From the NCBI GenBank assembly GCA_030631085.1, contig DAOVLV010000079.1:1-7499 (forward strand): a stretch of DNA of 7,499 nucleotides. Reading direction: 5' to 3'. This DNA comes from Planctomycetales bacterium. Its GTDB lineage: Bacteria; Planctomycetota; Phycisphaerae; SM23-33. The stretch's first letter is position 1. Every line of letters starts with the position of its first letter. Under the pieces are notes generated by a model. The model was not told the DNA's origin. It made no database searches and was given only the letters and a program-made list of their open reading frames with translations. Below, piece after piece: positions 6,439-7,499 of the stretch. Made by a program: the position numbers and the translations under genes.

Positions 6439-7184
6439 TTCTGAACATTCCGGGCCGATAGCGCAACCCCCAACAACGTCAAGTCCGGGACGATGGCGCT
6501 GACTATGTCGCAGCCTGCCCCGACAAGTTCGGCGTCACCGCCGGTGAGGATTACTTCAGGCCAATTACCGAGTTCCATAGCGTAGGACTCGACAAGTTCC
6601 CTCATCGCGCCGCGTGCGCCGGTAACTATCCCGCCGATAATGGCCTGTCGCGTGTCGGCTCCGAAAACCCAATCCGGCTTGGTCAACTCCACAACCGGCA
6701 GGGCTGACGTGCCTTTCGCCAAAGCCCCGGCTGACAGACCAAGCCCCGGCAGGATCGCCCCGCCGAGAAAGACGCCGTCGTCATTAACGCAGTCGATGGT
6801 AATGGCTGTACCGAAATCGGCTACGACGCAGGCGCTGCCGAGGCGGTGATACGCCATCGCCGCTGCGCAAAGACGGTCGGTCCCGATACTTTCCGGCTCG
6901 GACAGATTTGTCTCTATCGGCAACGGCAGGTCGCGCCCGACCACGAGAACCTTCTGGTCGATACGTTTGGCTGCCTTTTCAAGTGCCGCCAGATATTCAG
7001 CCTGGACCGAACAGGCTGCGATTAGCGCTGGCTTGGGACACTCGGACCATAAATCCGCCAGCGCATCGCCGAGGTCGTCGGGGGCAACTCGCCGAACGTG
7101 CGAGATTTTTTCATCAATCACGCACCCCATCGCAATCCGAGAATTCCCGACATCACAAACAAGAATGGATTCAGTTTTGCTCAT
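6435..7184 (-). CDS. coaX: Type III pantothenate kinase
   Basis: This 249-residue kinase phosphorylates pantothenate with ATP, the first committed step of coenzyme A synthesis, in the cytoplasm. Type III enzymes belong to the ASKHA fold and usually need a monovalent cation. Motifs in order are DVGNSRI (11-17, phosphate binding), GTDR (101-104, with Asp103 in the position of the catalytic Asp), DFGTAITIDCV (123-133), GGAILPG (141-147), GADTRQAIIGGIVTGARG (175-192) and ILTGGDAELV (212-221). Length is typical. Of three in-frame ATG codons the one at 7184 is best: AGGGG lies six bases upstream, whereas it would touch the ATG at 7190, and the ATG at 7238 adds residues without family support. It ends with TGA at 6437-6435 inside the ATGA that starts the MnmE-like gene, so the two form an operon. 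The gene upstream is not in the window. Confidence 0.95.
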   Translation of the reverse strand: MSKTESILVCDVGNSRIAMGCVIDEKISHVRRVAPDDLGDALADLWSECPKPALIAACSVQAEYLAALEKAAKRIDQKVLVVGRDLPLPIETNLSEPESIGTDRLCAAAMAYHRLGSACVVADFGTAITIDCVNDDGVFLGGAILPGLGLSAGALAKGTSALPVVELTKPDWVFGADTRQAIIGGIVTGARGAMRELVESYAMELGNWPEVILTGGDAELVGAGCDIVSAIVPDLTLLGVALSARNVQK

Positions 7185-7218
7185 ATACATCCCCTGAAAA
7201 TCGCCTGCTTTCTCCAAC

Positions 7219-7356
7219 GTCCCTTCGGGACTGATCACTATCGGTCATTCTTCCGAGGGCTATCGCTCCCGGCCACTCTCCGTCGGCCCTTCGGGCCGTT
7301 CACATTTAATGCACTCTGTCCCGAAAGTCTGTAACTGCTGTTGCCCCGAAGGGGCA
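7219..7356. repeat. Cluster of three short GC-rich hairpins (REP-like)
   Basis: GTCCC-TTC-GGGAC (7219-7231), CGGCCC-TTC-GGGCCG (7284-7298) and TGCCCC-GAA-GGGGCA (7342-7356) are perfect stems with three-base loops. All share a CCCTTCGGG core; the last is in the opposite orientation. Such clusters resemble repetitive extragenic palindromes. A weaker imperfect stem around CCGAGGG-CTATCG-CTCCCGG lies at about 7253-7272 between the first two. Confidence 0.5.
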
Positions 7357-7368
7357 CGGGACTGTGCA

Positions 7369-7416
7369 ACCGGGTACATGCTTTACACTTTGTACCGGGC
7401 ACATGGTTTACACTTT
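7369..7416. repeat. Tandem direct repeat, two 23-base units with period 25
   Basis: Unit 1 (7369-7391) and unit 2 (7394-7416) both read ACCGGG-ACATG-TTTACACTTT around two variable positions, so 21 of 23 bases match. The unit suggests a binding-site pair or the repeated terminal site of a transposable element. No transposase gene is in the window. Confidence 0.6.
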
Positions 7417-7431
7417 TCCATAAGTTTACGT

Positions 7432-7478
7432 AACCGTCTGGAGGCACTGGAGCGTAGCGGAAGGGCCTCCAGACGGTT
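7432..7478. repeat. Perfect 14-base inverted repeat with 19-base loop
   Basis: The arm AACCGTCTGGAGGC (7432-7445) is perfectly complementary to 7465-7478. The loop contains GGAGCGTAGCGG, which resembles GGAGCGATAGCC read on the minus strand at about 7255-7268. There is no T-tract on either side, so it does not look like a simple intrinsic terminator. A palindromic repeat family or an element end are both possible. Confidence 0.55.
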
Positions 7479-7499
7479 CGACAATCGACACACCGGCAC

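Larger units (their letters stand above)
7185..7499. other. Non-coding, repeat-rich region upstream of coaX
   Basis: No recognisable gene was found in these 315 bases on either strand. The longest open frames translate to Arg-, Ser- and Pro-rich sequence without family resemblance, and they run through the palindromes. The stretch holds three CCCTTCGGG-type hairpins, a 25-period direct repeat and a 14-base inverted repeat, listed separately. The coaX promoter should lie here, but I could not pick a convincing -35/-10 pair. Confidence 0.6.

Noticed and set aside
7369..7416. Start of a CRISPR array
   Set aside because: Only two units, separated by two bases, with no spacers and no cas genes.
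7238..7447. 69-residue minus-strand open frame upstream of coaX
   Set aside because: It reads through hairpins and direct repeats; the product is low in information and without motifs.

Overview
The window looks like chromosome of a GC-rich, Gram-negative-type heterotroph. My best guess is a member of the Planctomycetota, possibly the Phycisphaerae. That rests on the gene set (a Bh0493-type uronate isomerase, a cytosolic MAN2C1/Ams1-type GH38 alpha-mannosidase, and a coaX gene fused by overlap to a stripped-down MnmE-like GTPase) and is an inference, not a proven assignment. No rRNA, tRNA, CRISPR array, transposase or phage gene was seen.

Left part (1-4723): a carbohydrate-catabolism locus with two divergent arms. 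Leftward run a uronate isomerase (179-1432) and, 37 bases after it, the start of an aspartate/glutamate-racemase-like gene that leaves the window at base 1. Rightward runs a 1044-residue GH38 alpha-mannosidase (1589-4723). The 156-base divergent gap holds two near-identical operator-like dyads (AAAAAG-N11-CTTTTT) in opposite orientation, one in front of each start codon. The likely reading is that one regulator controls both arms, so that mannose release from glycans and uronate catabolism are expressed together.

Middle part (4724-5310): a small HicB-type protein on the minus strand (4839-5039) with no visible HicA partner. It is preceded by an AT-richer leader carrying two good sigma70-like promoters. 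A bulged stem-loop sits in the gap where it converges with the mannosidase.

Right part (5311-7184): a minus-strand two-gene operon. It starts with type III pantothenate kinase (coaX, first step of coenzyme A synthesis) and continues through a four-base ATGA overlap into a 375-residue MnmE-like GTPase. The GTPase keeps the N-terminal domain and most G motifs, but lacks the PGEF...AFLNGK segment, the Asn of the G4 motif and the C-terminal FCIGK motif needed for tRNA modification. A perfect 30-base palindrome covers its stop codon.

Right edge (7185-7499): no gene was recognised. The stretch is packed with short structures: three CCCTTCGGG-type hairpins, a tandem direct repeat of period 25, and a perfect 14-base inverted repeat with a 19-base loop. 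It resembles a repeat-laden intergenic region or the edge of a mobile element.
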